Origin: J054 sp965221985
GTDB lineage: Bacteria; Pseudomonadota; Gammaproteobacteria; Steroidobacterales; GCA-2729495
Direction: 5' to 3'
NCBI GenBank assembly: GCA_965221985.1
Contig: OZ244928.1
Span: 2,480,001 to 2,544,000 of the forward strand
Length of the DNA: 64,000 bases
Below the pieces are notes generated by a model. The model was not told the DNA's origin. It searched no databases and saw nothing but the letters and a program-made list of their open reading frames with translations. The translations under genes were made by a program, and so were the position numbers. Below, piece by piece: positions 1 through 9,093 of this stretch; position 1 is the stretch's first letter; every line of letters starts with the position of its first letter.

Positions 1-1914
1 GTTTTGGTGAATTGGGTAAACCGTGTCTTCGCGGATATTTTGCCGACCGAGTCCGACCGAGACCTCGGTGCCGTGCCATTCTGGCCGAGTCGCGCCGAAC
101 GCCCGGCGGAGGAGTCAGCGGCGGTGCGTTGGGAGTTGCTAGCCGATGAAAATCGCGATCAAGAAGCCGAGCGTGTGCTGGCTGTGGTTAGTCATTGTCT
201 CGAAGCATGGCCGGACGACAGCATTGGCATTTTGGTGCGCAGCCGCAAACATGCCCAAGGTATCTTGGCAGGCCTGCGCGAACTTGAGATCGATTTTGCC
301 GCGCCAGATCTAGAGTTGATGGTCGATGTGCCGGCTATCCAAGACTTATTGGGATTAACCCGGGCCTTGCTGCATCCGGCGGATCGCATTGCCTGGTTGG
401 CTATCTTGCGCGCGCCATGGTGTGGGTTGAAGCTTGCCGATTTACACACGCTAGCCGGTGGCGATCACGATGCTTCAGTTTGGTCTTTGTTGGAAGCTCT
501 CGAGGATGACGGCAGACTAAGTGCAGAGGGGTATCGCCGCGCACTGAATTTTCGTGGCGCCATGCGGCCTTGGTTGCTTCGTCGCGGCGCTTGTTCATTG
601 CGAGAGCTCGTCGAAGGCTGCTGGACTTGGCTCGGCGGCCCGGCGACGCTTGATCACGGCGGGCAGCGGCAAATCGTCGCCGAATATTTCGCATTTCTCG
701 AGCAGAACGAGACGGGCGGCGATTATCCGGACGTTGCGCAACTGCATTTGCAACTCAAGGAGCGCACCGTCACCCGGACAGTCTCCGATTCGCTTGTGCA
801 GGTGATGACAATTCACAAGGCCAAGGGTTTGGAATTCGATACGGTACTGCTGCCCGGATTGGGCTTCGGTACGAAAAATGACACCAAGCCCAGCTTGTTG
901 TGGCATGAGTTATCCGGCGCCGGCAACCCACCACCGCTGGTCTTGGTGCCGCAGTCGGCCGCAGGCGATGAGGAAGATCAGATTTATGCAATGCTTTGGC
1001 GATTTGAGCGGCAACGTAAGGACCTAGAACTCAGTCGACTGCTGTATGTGGCGGCCACTCGTGCCCGCACTCGCCTGTGGCTTTTCGCCGTCGTGAAGCA
1101 GGATGGAAACGGCGATTGGCAAGCGCCGCGGTCGGACTCTCTGCTCGGCAAGCTTTGGCCCGCTTGTCAGGGTGATATGACCTTGCCGGAACTAGATGAG
1201 CAGGATGACCCGCATTCGCCGTGGGCTGGTGAAGCCCAATGGTTTTCGCCCAGCCTGCGACGGCTCCCCAGTAGCTGGGAACGGCCGGCGTTCCTGCAAG
1301 CCAATCCACCCGCTTGGACGATGCCCGCGGCGGCGCAAGCGGAGCTGGAGTTTGACTGGGCCAGCCGCTGGGCCATGCATGTGGGCACGGTGGTGCATCG
1401 CTGGCTAGAGGAAATCGCGGGCTGCGGTGTAGGCGAATTTAGTACCCAGCGAATAGACGGCTTGGTTCCAAGCTTTCGCCGGCAGCTGCAAAGACTGGGT
1501 ACAGCCCATGCCGACCTGGAACGCGCGAGCCAGCGCGTTGCCCAAGCACTACGCGCTTGTATTGCCGATGACGATGGCCGGTGGCTGCTATCAAATCAAC
1601 GCCAAGCGGGTGGTAGTGAGCTGGCCCTGGTGCAGGCTGAAGCCGGTGAGTATCGGCAAATGCGCATCGATCGAACATTTATTGATGAACATGACGTGCG
1701 CTGGATTGTTGACTACAAGACCAGTGTGCATGAAGGCAAAGATCTTGAGGCCTTTCTAGCTTCGGAATCCGATCGATATCGAGGTCAGTTGCGCGCCTAC
1801 CGCGATGCGTTTGCGGCAATGGAATCGCGTTCGGTTCGCGCCGCCTTGTATTTTCCGCTATTGGGTGTCTTGCGGGAGGTTGATGTGGATGCGCAAGCGA
1901 GTATTTTAGAATGA
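1..1914 (+). CDS. UvrD/AddA-like helicase-nuclease, C-terminal part (5' end outside window)
   Basis: The frame is open from the first base, so the gene begins upstream and only about 637 residues are seen. The visible part is the second half of a superfamily 1A helicase followed by a nuclease domain. Helicase motif V is seen as TIHKAKGLEFD near residue 270 and motif VI as LLYVAATRAR near 347. A PD-(D/E)XK-type nuclease core, IVDYKTS, lies near residue 568 after an Asp-containing strand. This is the AddA/RecB-type layout for processing double-strand break ends. No AddB-like partner is in the window; it may lie upstream. The 3' end overlaps the convergent gspN by 9 bases. The family is clear; the exact subfamily (AddA versus another RecB-like exonuclease) is not. 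Confidence 0.85.
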   Translation, partial: VLVNWVNRVFADILPTESDRDLGAVPFWPSRAERPAEESAAVRWELLADENRDQEAERVLAVVSHCLEAWPDDSIGILVRSRKHAQGILAGLRELEIDFAAPDLELMVDVPAIQDLLGLTRALLHPADRIAWLAILRAPWCGLKLADLHTLAGGDHDASVWSLLEALEDDGRLSAEGYRRALNFRGAMRPWLLRRGACSLRELVEGCWTWLGGPATLDHGGQRQIVAEYFAFLEQNETGGDYPDVAQLHLQLKERTVTRTVSDSLVQVMTIHKAKGLEFDTVLLPGLGFGTKNDTKPSLLWHELSGAGNPPPLVLVPQSAAGDEEDQIYAMLWRFERQRKDLELSRLLYVAATRARTRLWLFAVVKQDGNGDWQAPRSDSLLGKLWPACQGDMTLPELDEQDDPHSPWAGEAQWFSPSLRRLPSSWERPAFLQANPPAWTMPAAAQAELEFDWASRWAMHVGTVVHRWLEEIAGCGVGEFSTQRIDGLVPSFRRQLQRLGTAHADLERASQRVAQALRACIADDDGRWLLSNQRQAGGSELALVQAEAGEYRQMRIDRTFIDEHDVRWIVDYKTSVHEGKDLEAFLASESDRYRGQLRAYRDAFAAMESRSVRAALYFPLLGVLREVDVDAQASILE

Positions 1915-2667
1915 GCCGCTCAGCGAGAATTCGCGGCGGCCTTGCGAGTCCTCCGGGCCTAGCAAGACCAGGCCTTGAGTCAGGGATTCCGGCGCATTCG
2001 GCCTTGGTTTTAGAACACCGCTAATGGTGTAGTTATTCGGTGCCGTGAGCGCGACTTGGCCGCTGAGTTCCAGCGCACCGCCCAAATCTCTGAGTTCGCC
2101 CAGCAAGGGGTCCTCCGGTTCCAGATCAGTCGCGGCAAAACTCAAGGCAAAACTTCCTTGGGTCTTGGGGTCAGCCGCGACCCCAGGCATGGTCAAGGGT
2201 AAATCACCGACGCGTAGTTCACCGACCGCCGCCGCCGGCCATGCGTCTTTAACAGTTAAACGTTCAATGTTGGCCGTGGCGTCGCCGCCGGCAACGGGCA
2301 GGCCGAGCAGTGGCGCAAACTCACTCACGGGACTGCTGGCTTCGGCATCGAGGAGCGACCAGCTGCCGCCCAAACCTAATTCGGCGCGGCCTCGCAAAAA
2401 GCCGGCGGGAAGTTCGGCATCGATATCCGCGGCAAATCGGCCGAGCAATAGCCGGCTGGGGCGGAGGGTCCAGGCAGTCTCGCCCAGGGTGAAGTTACCC
2501 AATCGCAGACTGCTGACTTTGCCTGACCAGAAGCTGCCGGATACTGCGCCCGCGCGAACGCCTGTTGATGAGAGCATATCGACGGCAAGCTGGGCCGGAA
2601 CCGTCGCGATGAAGAACAATAGAAAGCACAGTACGCCCACGACCAACAACAGGCTTCGTCGGCGCAT
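1906..2667 (-). CDS. gspN: type II secretion system protein N
   Basis: A 253-residue protein with one N-terminal membrane segment (about residues 5-24) and a periplasmic beta-rich domain, as in GspN. It is the last gene of a leftward gspG-to-gspN operon and starts 3 bases after the gspM stop. GspN is a non-universal inner-membrane T2SS component of uncertain role. The C-terminal region (PRPNAPESL, LSGSF) resembles GspN family ends. Identification rests on sequence feel plus position, which is the canonical one. Confidence 0.85.
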   Translation of the reverse strand: MRRRSLLLVVGVLCFLLFFIATVPAQLAVDMLSSTGVRAGAVSGSFWSGKVSSLRLGNFTLGETAWTLRPSRLLLGRFAADIDAELPAGFLRGRAELGLGGSWSLLDAEASSPVSEFAPLLGLPVAGGDATANIERLTVKDAWPAAAVGELRVGDLPLTMPGVAADPKTQGSFALSFAATDLEPEDPLLGELRDLGGALELSGQVALTAPNNYTISGVLKPRPNAPESLTQGLVLLGPEDSQGRREFSLSGSF

Positions 2668-2670
2668 GGT

Positions 2671-3174
2671 TTAACCCGCGCTTCGGCTGAGGATTAAATT
2701 GGTGTTGACGCGGCCGGGTTCTTTACTCATATCGATATTGGCCGACTCGATCGTCACGGCATGTTTCGTTTGCAGATCGATGAGCCAGGTCAACAGAGTT
2801 TCAAACGGTGCGCGCTCAAAGCGCAGGCGAATCCGTGCATCGCCTTCGGGTTGATTGCGTTTTAGGTAGCCGTCCAAGGAGCGCGCACGCGCGGACTGAT
2901 CAATCAGCAAGACCAAAGATTGGCCACCGCTCGCAGCTGAGGCGTTCGCGCTACCGCGCTGGGGTCCCAGCCGGGCCGCAACATTTTCCAGATCGGCCAA
3001 GAGCGCTTCGCGATCACTCACCAGTTGAGCGTTTTGCGCGGATTGCTTCATTAATGGACGCAACCCACCCAACACCACGATGGCAATGATCAAGAGCACA
3101 GCCGCCAGGGAGACCAGCAGTCGCTCGCGGTCGTCCAGTTGTTCAAACCAGTTGCGCAGGGCGTCCACGGTCAT
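2671..3174 (-). CDS. gspM: type II secretion system protein M
   Basis: A 167-residue bitopic inner-membrane protein: a short cytoplasmic N-terminus, a membrane helix around residues 18-38 (LLVSLAAVLLIIAIVVLGG), a coiled-coil-like stretch, then a small ferredoxin-like periplasmic domain. GspM pairs with GspL in the inner-membrane assembly platform of the T2SS. The start overlaps the end of gspL by 4 bases, suggesting translational coupling. Confidence 0.9.
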   Translation of the reverse strand: MTVDALRNWFEQLDDRERLLVSLAAVLLIIAIVVLGGLRPLMKQSAQNAQLVSDREALLADLENVAARLGPQRGSANASAASGGQSLVLLIDQSARARSLDGYLKRNQPEGDARIRLRFERAPFETLLTWLIDLQTKHAVTIESANIDMSKEPGRVNTNLILSRSAG

Positions 3175-4427
3175 GCGCCCTGGCCGCTAATGCGCAGACG
3201 ACCGAGAACAATATCGTCCTCGGCATTGGCTGACTGTATCTCCGCTTCGAGGCGACCGGCGGCGACGATGTCGCGTTGAATGCGGTCTAGTGCTTCAACA
3301 TTGGGCGCGCGCACCCGCAGCTCTAGGGTGCCCGCGCGATAGTCGACGGCTTCTAGTTTCGCACCTTCGATCTTGTCCATGGCTTTTGCGACCTGCTGCA
3401 AAATGTCCAGAAACTCAGCGCCACGGTTGTTGCTGCGGCTACTACCCAGACTGCGCAGTCGGCTTTCTAGCTGGGAGCGTACATCGAGTACTTGGCCGAC
3501 ATTGGGAAAGCTGTAGCGAAAAGCTTGCTCAATGGAAGCCTGCAAGGCTTCGGCTCGGCGGCCGGCCTGCCAAGTGGAAGCCGCGGCCGTGGCCAGGGCC
3601 GCGACCAACACCGCGGCGAGCAAGGCGGCGGCCAGGCGCCAGGCAGGCCAAAAGCGCATCAAGTTAGTCCCGCGCGCGAAGTCGCCTTGCAACAAATTGA
3701 TGCCCGGATTCGTCGCCAGATTGGCTGCCAAACGCGGCAAGGCACCGTCCGTCAGGTTGCGAATTTCAAGGCTTTGTAGCCGCGGCTCGATATTTTCAAG
3801 CAGGCTGACAACATCTGGCGATTGAGTGCCTGCCTGATAAACCAGCAAATGGGGCTGTCCGTCATTTTCTTCTTGCTCCGCGCGGAGCAGCCAAAGATCG
3901 AGCACAATGGGTAGACTGTCGCGATCACCGCTCGCCAATGCGCCGTCGTGGCTGCGCAAAGTGATGTTGTCGCCTTCAATGAGGAGCGTGGCGGTACCGG
4001 GAATATGGTCTAAGCCTTCGGCTTCTGAATAGAGAAAATTGGCTTCAATGCCGGCGGCATCGAGCAAGTCATGCCAAGCCTGCATTTTCTCCCGTCGGGT
4101 CACGGCCACTTGGACCAAGTCATCGCCCGATCGGCCCCCCGGTGCAAAATGCAGCGCTTCCACATCCTCGGCCAACTGCTCCTCCATCGCGAAGGGCAGG
4201 GCTTGCTGCAGTTTTTGTTTACCCCGCACCGGCACCGTGGCGGAAGTCAGTAACACATCCAAGGCAGGCACCAGTAGTGCAACGCGGCGATTATTGGCCT
4301 TTACGGCCAACTCGGCCAGGGATGCACGGCCGCCAGGCTCGAGGATGGCGCCTTGGTCCTCCACAACGGTCCAAGCCGCGTCGGCACGGGTTGCGGAGGC
4401 ATCGCGAATTATCAGGTACTCAGTCAT
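3171..4427 (-). CDS. gspL: type II secretion system protein L
   Basis: A 418-residue GspL. The N-terminal ~240 residues form the cytoplasmic actin-like domain that in this family binds the secretion ATPase GspE. A single membrane helix follows near residue 265-285 (LAAALLAAVLVAALATAAA), then a coiled coil and a ferredoxin-like periplasmic domain. It begins 1 base after gspK ends and overlaps gspM by 4 bases. GspE itself is not in this window, so its partner must be encoded elsewhere. Confidence 0.92.
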   Translation of the reverse strand: MTEYLIIRDASATRADAAWTVVEDQGAILEPGGRASLAELAVKANNRRVALLVPALDVLLTSATVPVRGKQKLQQALPFAMEEQLAEDVEALHFAPGGRSGDDLVQVAVTRREKMQAWHDLLDAAGIEANFLYSEAEGLDHIPGTATLLIEGDNITLRSHDGALASGDRDSLPIVLDLWLLRAEQEENDGQPHLLVYQAGTQSPDVVSLLENIEPRLQSLEIRNLTDGALPRLAANLATNPGINLLQGDFARGTNLMRFWPAWRLAAALLAAVLVAALATAAASTWQAGRRAEALQASIEQAFRYSFPNVGQVLDVRSQLESRLRSLGSSRSNNRGAEFLDILQQVAKAMDKIEGAKLEAVDYRAGTLELRVRAPNVEALDRIQRDIVAAGRLEAEIQSANAEDDIVLGRLRISGQGA

Positions 4428-4428
4428 T

Positions 4429-5424
4429 TCAATGGGTATCGAAGGACCTAAAGCGGGTTACTACAGCGCCGTCACCGGGGCTACGTTCCAGCAGACTGTA
4501 CATAGCGAGCCGGGTAGTGCCAATAGAAACGGTCACGTGGGCACGAAAATACTGGCTGGTTATGCCCAAATGGGGCCCAATCTCGCTGGGTAAGGCATCG
4601 GATCCTGTGCCCATGAATTCATCCTGGAACTCCTCGATTGATTCAAAGGGAAGATTTGCTAGACGATCTGTGATGAGTCTCTCATTTTCCTGATCGGGAT
4701 CGAGGCTGAGTAACACTTCCAAGGGGGCTGTATTGATATTGATGTGCCGGGTAGTCGCATTGCTGAGGGGCGGAAGGGCGGCTACCCAGGGAGCCAGATT
4801 TTCATAAAGCTCCGGTGAGATTTCATGGATTGCTAGTAGCTCGGAGGTACTGGTGAACCAGAAATTGCCGGTTCTATACGGAGGTATCTTGCTGGTATAA
4901 ATATCGTCTTCGGCGCCACCCAATTCTGGCAGCTGATCGGGGTCCAGCCAGTCTAATACGGCTTCGACAACATTGTCCGGATTGGCTTGCAGTTCCTGTT
5001 CGAGATCGCGGCTGGCGAATTGCACTAGGCGGCGAAATTGTTCAATAGCCTGGGCATTTTTTTCTCCGGAGGTACTGAGCAAATGGTTGAGATCAAAACG
5101 TCCTTGAAGGTCTGCCAGTGTGCCTCTTACTGTGCCGCCATCAATCGGGAAATCGAACACTTGCGCCCACAATTCGTCGGCGGTGTCGGCTTCGGGCGCA
5201 TCCTCATAGTCCTGTTCCAGGACTTGCTGCGCTAGGCTCTCCATGCCGTAGGCAACTTGCACGGCTTGTTCTTGAGTCAGCAAGGTTTCTGTTCTGCGTA
5301 AATCAAGGGTTAGCGACCACAGCAACTCCACCGCCAGAACGGTGGCCAAGACCACCACCAGCATGGCCGTCAGCGCGGCAATGCCGCGTTGCTTGGATTG
5401 ATCCGGACCGCCTCGGTGAGTCAT
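4429..5424 (-). CDS. gspK: type II secretion minor pseudopilin K
   Basis: A 331-residue minor pseudopilin. The prepilin leader ends with QRG, followed by the hydrophobic stretch IAALTAMLVVVLATVLAVEL. The residue at +5 of the mature protein is not Glu, which is usual for GspK, the tip subunit. The large globular domain is typical of GspK, far longer than the other pseudopilins. Its start overlaps the end of gspJ (ATGA). Confidence 0.93.
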   Translation of the reverse strand: MTHRGGPDQSKQRGIAALTAMLVVVLATVLAVELLWSLTLDLRRTETLLTQEQAVQVAYGMESLAQQVLEQDYEDAPEADTADELWAQVFDFPIDGGTVRGTLADLQGRFDLNHLLSTSGEKNAQAIEQFRRLVQFASRDLEQELQANPDNVVEAVLDWLDPDQLPELGGAEDDIYTSKIPPYRTGNFWFTSTSELLAIHEISPELYENLAPWVAALPPLSNATTRHININTAPLEVLLSLDPDQENERLITDRLANLPFESIEEFQDEFMGTGSDALPSEIGPHLGITSQYFRAHVTVSIGTTRLAMYSLLERSPGDGAVVTRFRSFDTH

Positions 5425-6023
5425 GGGCTTAGTTCAACCAGGCGTTTAATTTCACCCCAACCGCCCAGGACCAGTTCGATTCGAATGGCACGGGGCCGGG
5501 GTGCGGCGAGGGCGTTAATCTGATCCAAGGGTGGCCATTGATCTTGCCACTCATCGGACTCATCCAGATAAAGCAGGCGAATTTCTTCCACATTATCCAG
5601 TAATGGAGTGCTATTGGGTTCCATGCCCAAGGGGTGATCTAATACTGGCCAGTATTCTCGAATTAATTCGCTGTCTTCGATTCGATACTGCACCCGCTGT
5701 AAGCTGCCCCGCGGAAACTTTCGTGGGTTGCGCCAGCCACCGCGGGTTAAGCGAATCAGGTAATCCGAACGGCCATCGGCGAGCAGCGGTGGTTCGTTGC
5801 CTTCTCCCAATTCTTCTCGGACGTGGCGCGGATACAGCTGACTAAAATCGCGCGTAATCCAGCGTATTGCGCGTTGCAATTTCGCCAAGTCGGCCAGGTC
5901 TTCGCGCACGAGTTCCTGCTGGCGAACCACGGCGTTCAGGCCGCCGAGAGCGAGTAGGCTCACGACGGCGAATATCGCCATGGCAACGAGGAGTTCGATC
6001 AGCGTGAAGCCGCGTTCCTTCAT
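5421..6023 (-). CDS. gspJ: type II secretion minor pseudopilin J
   Basis: A 200-residue minor pseudopilin. I place the start at 6023, giving MKERG then FTLIELLVAMAIF with Glu at +5, a textbook prepilin-peptidase site. A longer frame reaching 6089 would bury this leader. The chosen ATG overlaps the gspI stop as ATGA. GspJ joins GspI and GspK in the tip complex of the pseudopilus. Confidence 0.93.
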   Translation of the reverse strand: MKERGFTLIELLVAMAIFAVVSLLALGGLNAVVRQQELVREDLADLAKLQRAIRWITRDFSQLYPRHVREELGEGNEPPLLADGRSDYLIRLTRGGWRNPRKFPRGSLQRVQYRIEDSELIREYWPVLDHPLGMEPNSTPLLDNVEEIRLLYLDESDEWQDQWPPLDQINALAAPRPRAIRIELVLGGWGEIKRLVELSP

Positions 6024-6475
6024 TGGGTTAGCTGGCCCGTTAGCGCCGCACCGCTGTTGAGCGCGTTGTCCGGGTTGATCGGCGCCCAATAGTTGGTTGG
6101 CGAAGCCGCGGTCTTGTCTCTACGCCTGAGGAACCCGGTTACCGTGGCGACGGGCCGCTCAGGCCGGTCGGCGAAAGCGACGTCCACATCCACGCGCCGA
6201 AAGTTCTCAAGGCTAGTCTCCGAGACCCGTACCGTATAGCGCCAATTGGCGCCGGCCATTTCAAGTTCATCGTCTCGTTCACCGATTTTGGGGAACTCCC
6301 CCGAGAGCCGTAGCTCGGTAATCCGGTCGCCGCCGATCCAATAAGCCAAAGTCTTGTCGCGCATCATCGCGGTCGCGGTCAGGGATTGGTTCATTTGCGT
6401 GAATACCGCAATCATGCCGAGGCCGATGATCACTAACGCCACTAGAACTTCCAGCAGTGTGAATCCGCGTTGCAA
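6020..6475 (-). CDS. gspI: type II secretion minor pseudopilin I
   Basis: A 151-residue minor pseudopilin with leader MQRG followed by FTLLEVLVALVIIGLG, including the conserved Glu at +5. It starts 1 base after gspH ends and overlaps gspJ by 4 bases. GspI nucleates the I-J-K tip of the pseudopilus. The C-terminus is somewhat longer than in compact GspI proteins (about 125-130 residues), with a Pro/Asn-rich tail. Confidence 0.93.
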   Translation of the reverse strand: MQRGFTLLEVLVALVIIGLGMIAVFTQMNQSLTATAMMRDKTLAYWIGGDRITELRLSGEFPKIGERDDELEMAGANWRYTVRVSETSLENFRRVDVDVAFADRPERPVATVTGFLRRRDKTAASPTNYWAPINPDNALNSGAALTGQLTQ

Positions 6476-6476
6476 G

Positions 6477-7052
6477 CTAAAAAGTTTCCCGGGTGATTTT
6501 CACGGAGCCGTCGTCTAGTGTGCTGATGAGCAACACATCATTACTAAATTGACGGCGCAGACGCAGTTCGAAAGGCGGGTCGATTTCACCGCTGGAGAAG
6601 ATAAAAATCTGTGGTAGGTTTTCTTCTGGGGAATCGAGGTCGTCTTGATCAACGGGCTTATTGGCGCCGACCTTCTCCCCTGGTTCACGCAGTTCTACTT
6701 CGCGGCCTTCAATCTCAAGCACCAATTCAACGCTGGGATCTAATTCCCGTGGCTTCAACACATCGTCCAGCATCAATGGTCGCCACTGATCGTTTGCATT
6801 GGGGTCTTGGCCGGAGAATTCATAGCCATGTTCAATAAAGCTTAGGCCAAGGTCGCGGCCCTGGAGTAGGGCATCTTCGCTCGCTAAGCTGATCAGTGCG
6901 CTCAAACGTTCCGCCTCGCGTTCCAATTCTCGGTCACCGCCGGTCAAACCCACCGACAAGGTGAACATCGTGACCAAGATACCAATGATCACTGTAACCA
7001 CTAACAGCTCTAGCAGCGAAAAGCCTTTAGTGTTGGCCGATGAAATTTGCAT
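6477..7052 (-). CDS. gspH: type II secretion minor pseudopilin H
   Basis: A 191-residue minor pseudopilin; cleavage site KG followed by FSLLELLVVTVIIGIL. I choose the ATG at 7052 over an in-frame TTG two codons upstream. The rest matches the GspH layout, with an insertion rich in acidic residues (EVELREPGEKVGANK and following) in the globular domain. The ribosome-binding site is weak, so coupling to gspG translation 47 bases upstream is possible. Confidence 0.9.
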   Translation of the reverse strand: MQISSANTKGFSLLELLVVTVIIGILVTMFTLSVGLTGGDRELEREAERLSALISLASEDALLQGRDLGLSFIEHGYEFSGQDPNANDQWRPLMLDDVLKPRELDPSVELVLEIEGREVELREPGEKVGANKPVDQDDLDSPEENLPQIFIFSSGEIDPPFELRLRRQFSNDVLLISTLDDGSVKITRETF

Positions 7053-7099
7053 GAGCAAGGCGCGGCGCTTGGCTCGGCCGTTCGGTGTTTTGGGAAGAC

Positions 7100-7546
7100 T
7101 TACTGCAAATCCCAGTTGCCAACGTCTGCATCGAGACCGTCACCACCTTGTTGGCCGTCCCGTCCCAAGCTGTATATGTCGAAGGCGCCGTTGTTCCCCG
7201 GTTGCAAATAGAGGTAGGGGCGATTCCAAGGGTCCTGTGGTACCCGGTCCAAATAGCCGCCTTCGGGCCAGCGCGCGTTCGGGTCATTCGGTGGCGTAAC
7301 CAAAGCATTTAGGCCTTCATCCGTTGTCGGGTAGCGGAAATTATCTAGGCGATACAGTTTCAGCGCACTTTCGATGGCGCGCATGTCTTGTTTTACCTTG
7401 GTGACTTGGGCTTCATCGATGCGGCTGATGACGTTGGGGGCGATCAGTGCGGCCAGGATACCCAGAATCACCACGACCACCATGATTTCGATGAGCGTAA
7501 AACCCAGTTGGCTAGCATCCCTGCGCTGTTGCTTGTTGCGGCTCAT
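7100..7546 (-). CDS. gspG: type II secretion major pseudopilin G
   Basis: A 148-residue major pseudopilin, first gene of the leftward operon. Leader ends QLG, then FTLIEIMVVVVILGILAALI with Glu at +5. The C-terminal calcium-loop region typical of GspG is present (YLDRVPQDPWNRPY, then a Gly/Asp-rich tail). The start at 7546 is supported by an AGGAAAT ribosome site 5-11 bases upstream; a longer open frame continues to 7855 but has no support. The gene diverges from the rhombosortase gene. The genes gspC-F that often precede gspG are not here. Confidence 0.95.
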   Translation of the reverse strand: MSRNKQQRRDASQLGFTLIEIMVVVVILGILAALIAPNVISRIDEAQVTKVKQDMRAIESALKLYRLDNFRYPTTDEGLNALVTPPNDPNARWPEGGYLDRVPQDPWNRPYLYLQPGNNGAFDIYSLGRDGQQGGDGLDADVGNWDLQ

Positions 7547-7660
7547 GAAAATTTCCTGCGTTTTTGAGATGATGATTGAAGGCAGTCCTTGCCCGTGCTG
7601 CGAATTGATGATCTTCACACGGCCCTTGGGGCCTCTCGCCTGAGGCTGAATTGTAGCAAA

Positions 7661-8281
7661 GTGCCTTTCAACGGAAATACAAGTTCCGTCACAGCACTGC
7701 CGCCCTGGCGCGCGATGCTGCCCGCGGCCGTCTTGACGCTGATCATGCTGCTGGCACAGCTGCTGCCTGAGATCTATCAGCTCATGCTTCGCTATGACCG
7801 GTTGGCGTTGGCGGACGGTGAGTACTGGCGGTTGCTGACGGCCAACATTATTCATCTAGGCTGGGGTCACTTCGGCCTAAACGTGGCGGGCTTGTGGCTC
7901 ATTGTTTGGTTGTATGCGGCCGATCGCAGTTGCTTGGACTGGTTGGTCGGGCTTTTGATCACGGGTTTCGCGACAAGCTGGGGCGTGCATTTGTTCAGCG
8001 GTGACATCTTTTGGATGCTTGGCTTATCCGGCGCTTTGCATGGTTTGTTCGTGTTGGGTGCCATCGGCTTGATAATGGCCGGCGATGGATTCGGTTGGGG
8101 TTTATTGCTGGGTGTTGGCGGAAAATTGGCCTTTGAACAATTTGCTGGGGAAGTACCGTTCACGGCTGCCATCGTGGGTGGCTCGGTGGTCACCGATGCG
8201 CATCTCTGGGGCTCTATGGGAGGGGTAGTGGCCGCCAGCCTGGAATATCTGCGCTGGCGTCGCTCAAAACCATCGTTATAA
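7661..8281 (+). CDS. rrtA: rhombosortase (rhomboid-family GlyGly-CTERM protease)
   Basis: About 206 residues with six or so membrane helices. Motifs fit rhombosortase: YWRLLTANIIHLGWGH near the N-terminus, the catalytic Ser in GLSGALHG, and the catalytic His in AHLWGSMGG near the C-terminus. Rhombosortases cut the GlyGly-CTERM tail of proteins exported by the T2SS and leave them lipid-anchored at the surface. The neighbouring divergent gsp operon fits that role. The start is uncertain: GTG at 7661 is chosen, but the frame is open back to 7589 and an ATG lies at 7715, just before the first helix. No GlyGly-CTERM substrate is encoded in this window. Confidence 0.88.
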   Translation: MPFNGNTSSVTALPPWRAMLPAAVLTLIMLLAQLLPEIYQLMLRYDRLALADGEYWRLLTANIIHLGWGHFGLNVAGLWLIVWLYAADRSCLDWLVGLLITGFATSWGVHLFSGDIFWMLGLSGALHGLFVLGAIGLIMAGDGFGWGLLLGVGGKLAFEQFAGEVPFTAAIVGGSVVTDAHLWGSMGGVVAASLEYLRWRRSKPSL

Positions 8282-8282
8282 T
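8277..8282 (+). promoter_or_regulatory. candidate -10 box upstream of fabG
   Basis: A perfect TATAAT overlaps the last codons of the rhombosortase gene, 46 bases upstream of the fabG ATG. No good -35 hexamer stands at 16-18 bases, so this is a possible sigma-70 promoter for the fab string rather than a firm one. Confidence 0.35.
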
Positions 8283-8328
8283 GCGCCGGTTTTTGTCCTC
8301 GCTAGAGTTGCTTTGTCATTAAAAGTCT

Positions 8329-9093
8329 ATGAGTGAAATCGGCGATTGGTTTTCATTGCAAGGCGAGATTGCCTTGGTCACGGGTGCGTCCCGCGGAATT
8401 GGCGCGGCCATCGCCGAAGCCTTGGCCCGAGCCGGCGCGATGGTAGTCGGCACGGCGACCAGTGCCGCGGGCGCAACGGCCATCGACGAAAGTTTCGCGG
8501 CTGCAAATCTTAGCGGGCGCGGCGCCGTGCTGGATGTGACTGATACTGATGCGGTCATCGCCCTGCAAAAGGATATTGCCGCGCAGGAAGGCCATGTCAC
8601 CGTGCTGGTTAACAATGCGGGCATTACGCGCGATAACCTGCTCATGCGCATGAAGGATGACGAGTGGGAGGACATTTTGCGCACGAATTTGTCGTCGGCT
8701 TTTTACGTTTGCCGCAGCTTCATGCGCGGCATGCTGAAAGCCAAACGTGGGCGAATTGTCAATATCTCGTCGGTGGTGGGCGCCATGGGAAATCCAGGTC
8801 AAGCCAACTACGCCGCCAGCAAAGCCGGTCTGGTCGGATTCAGCAAATCCTTGGCCCGAGAATTGGGTGGCCGCGCCATTACCGTGAATGTCGTGGCGCC
8901 GGGATTCATCCAAACCGCCATGACCGAGGCCTTGGAATCTGCCCAGCGTGAGGACCTGGAGAGACAGATTCCATTGCAGCGACTAGGCTCGGTGGACGAC
9001 GTGGCGGCCGCGGTTTTATTCTTATGCAGTCCCGCCGGCGCCTATGTCACCGGCGAAACGATCCACGTCAATGGCGGGATGTTGATGATTTAA
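8329..9093 (+). CDS. fabG: 3-oxoacyl-[acyl-carrier-protein] reductase
   Basis: A 254-residue classical short-chain dehydrogenase. The NADPH-binding TGASRGIG lies near residue 19, NNAG near residue 90, Ser in NISSVVG near 142 and YAASKAG near 155. FabG reduces 3-oxoacyl-ACP in fatty-acid elongation. The gene is followed by acpP and fabF in the canonical order. The usual upstream genes rpmF, plsX, fabH and fabD are absent; the preceding gene is the rhombosortase. Confidence 0.95.
   Translation: MSEIGDWFSLQGEIALVTGASRGIGAAIAEALARAGAMVVGTATSAAGATAIDESFAAANLSGRGAVLDVTDTDAVIALQKDIAAQEGHVTVLVNNAGITRDNLLMRMKDDEWEDILRTNLSSAFYVCRSFMRGMLKAKRGRIVNISSVVGAMGNPGQANYAASKAGLVGFSKSLARELGGRAITVNVVAPGFIQTAMTEALESAQREDLERQIPLQRLGSVDDVAAAVLFLCSPAGAYVTGETIHVNGGMLMI

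Noticed and set aside
2045..2674. 209-codon plus-strand frame opposite gspN
   Set aside because: Ser/Pro/Arg-rich antisense shadow of a high-GC gene; gspN has the operon context.
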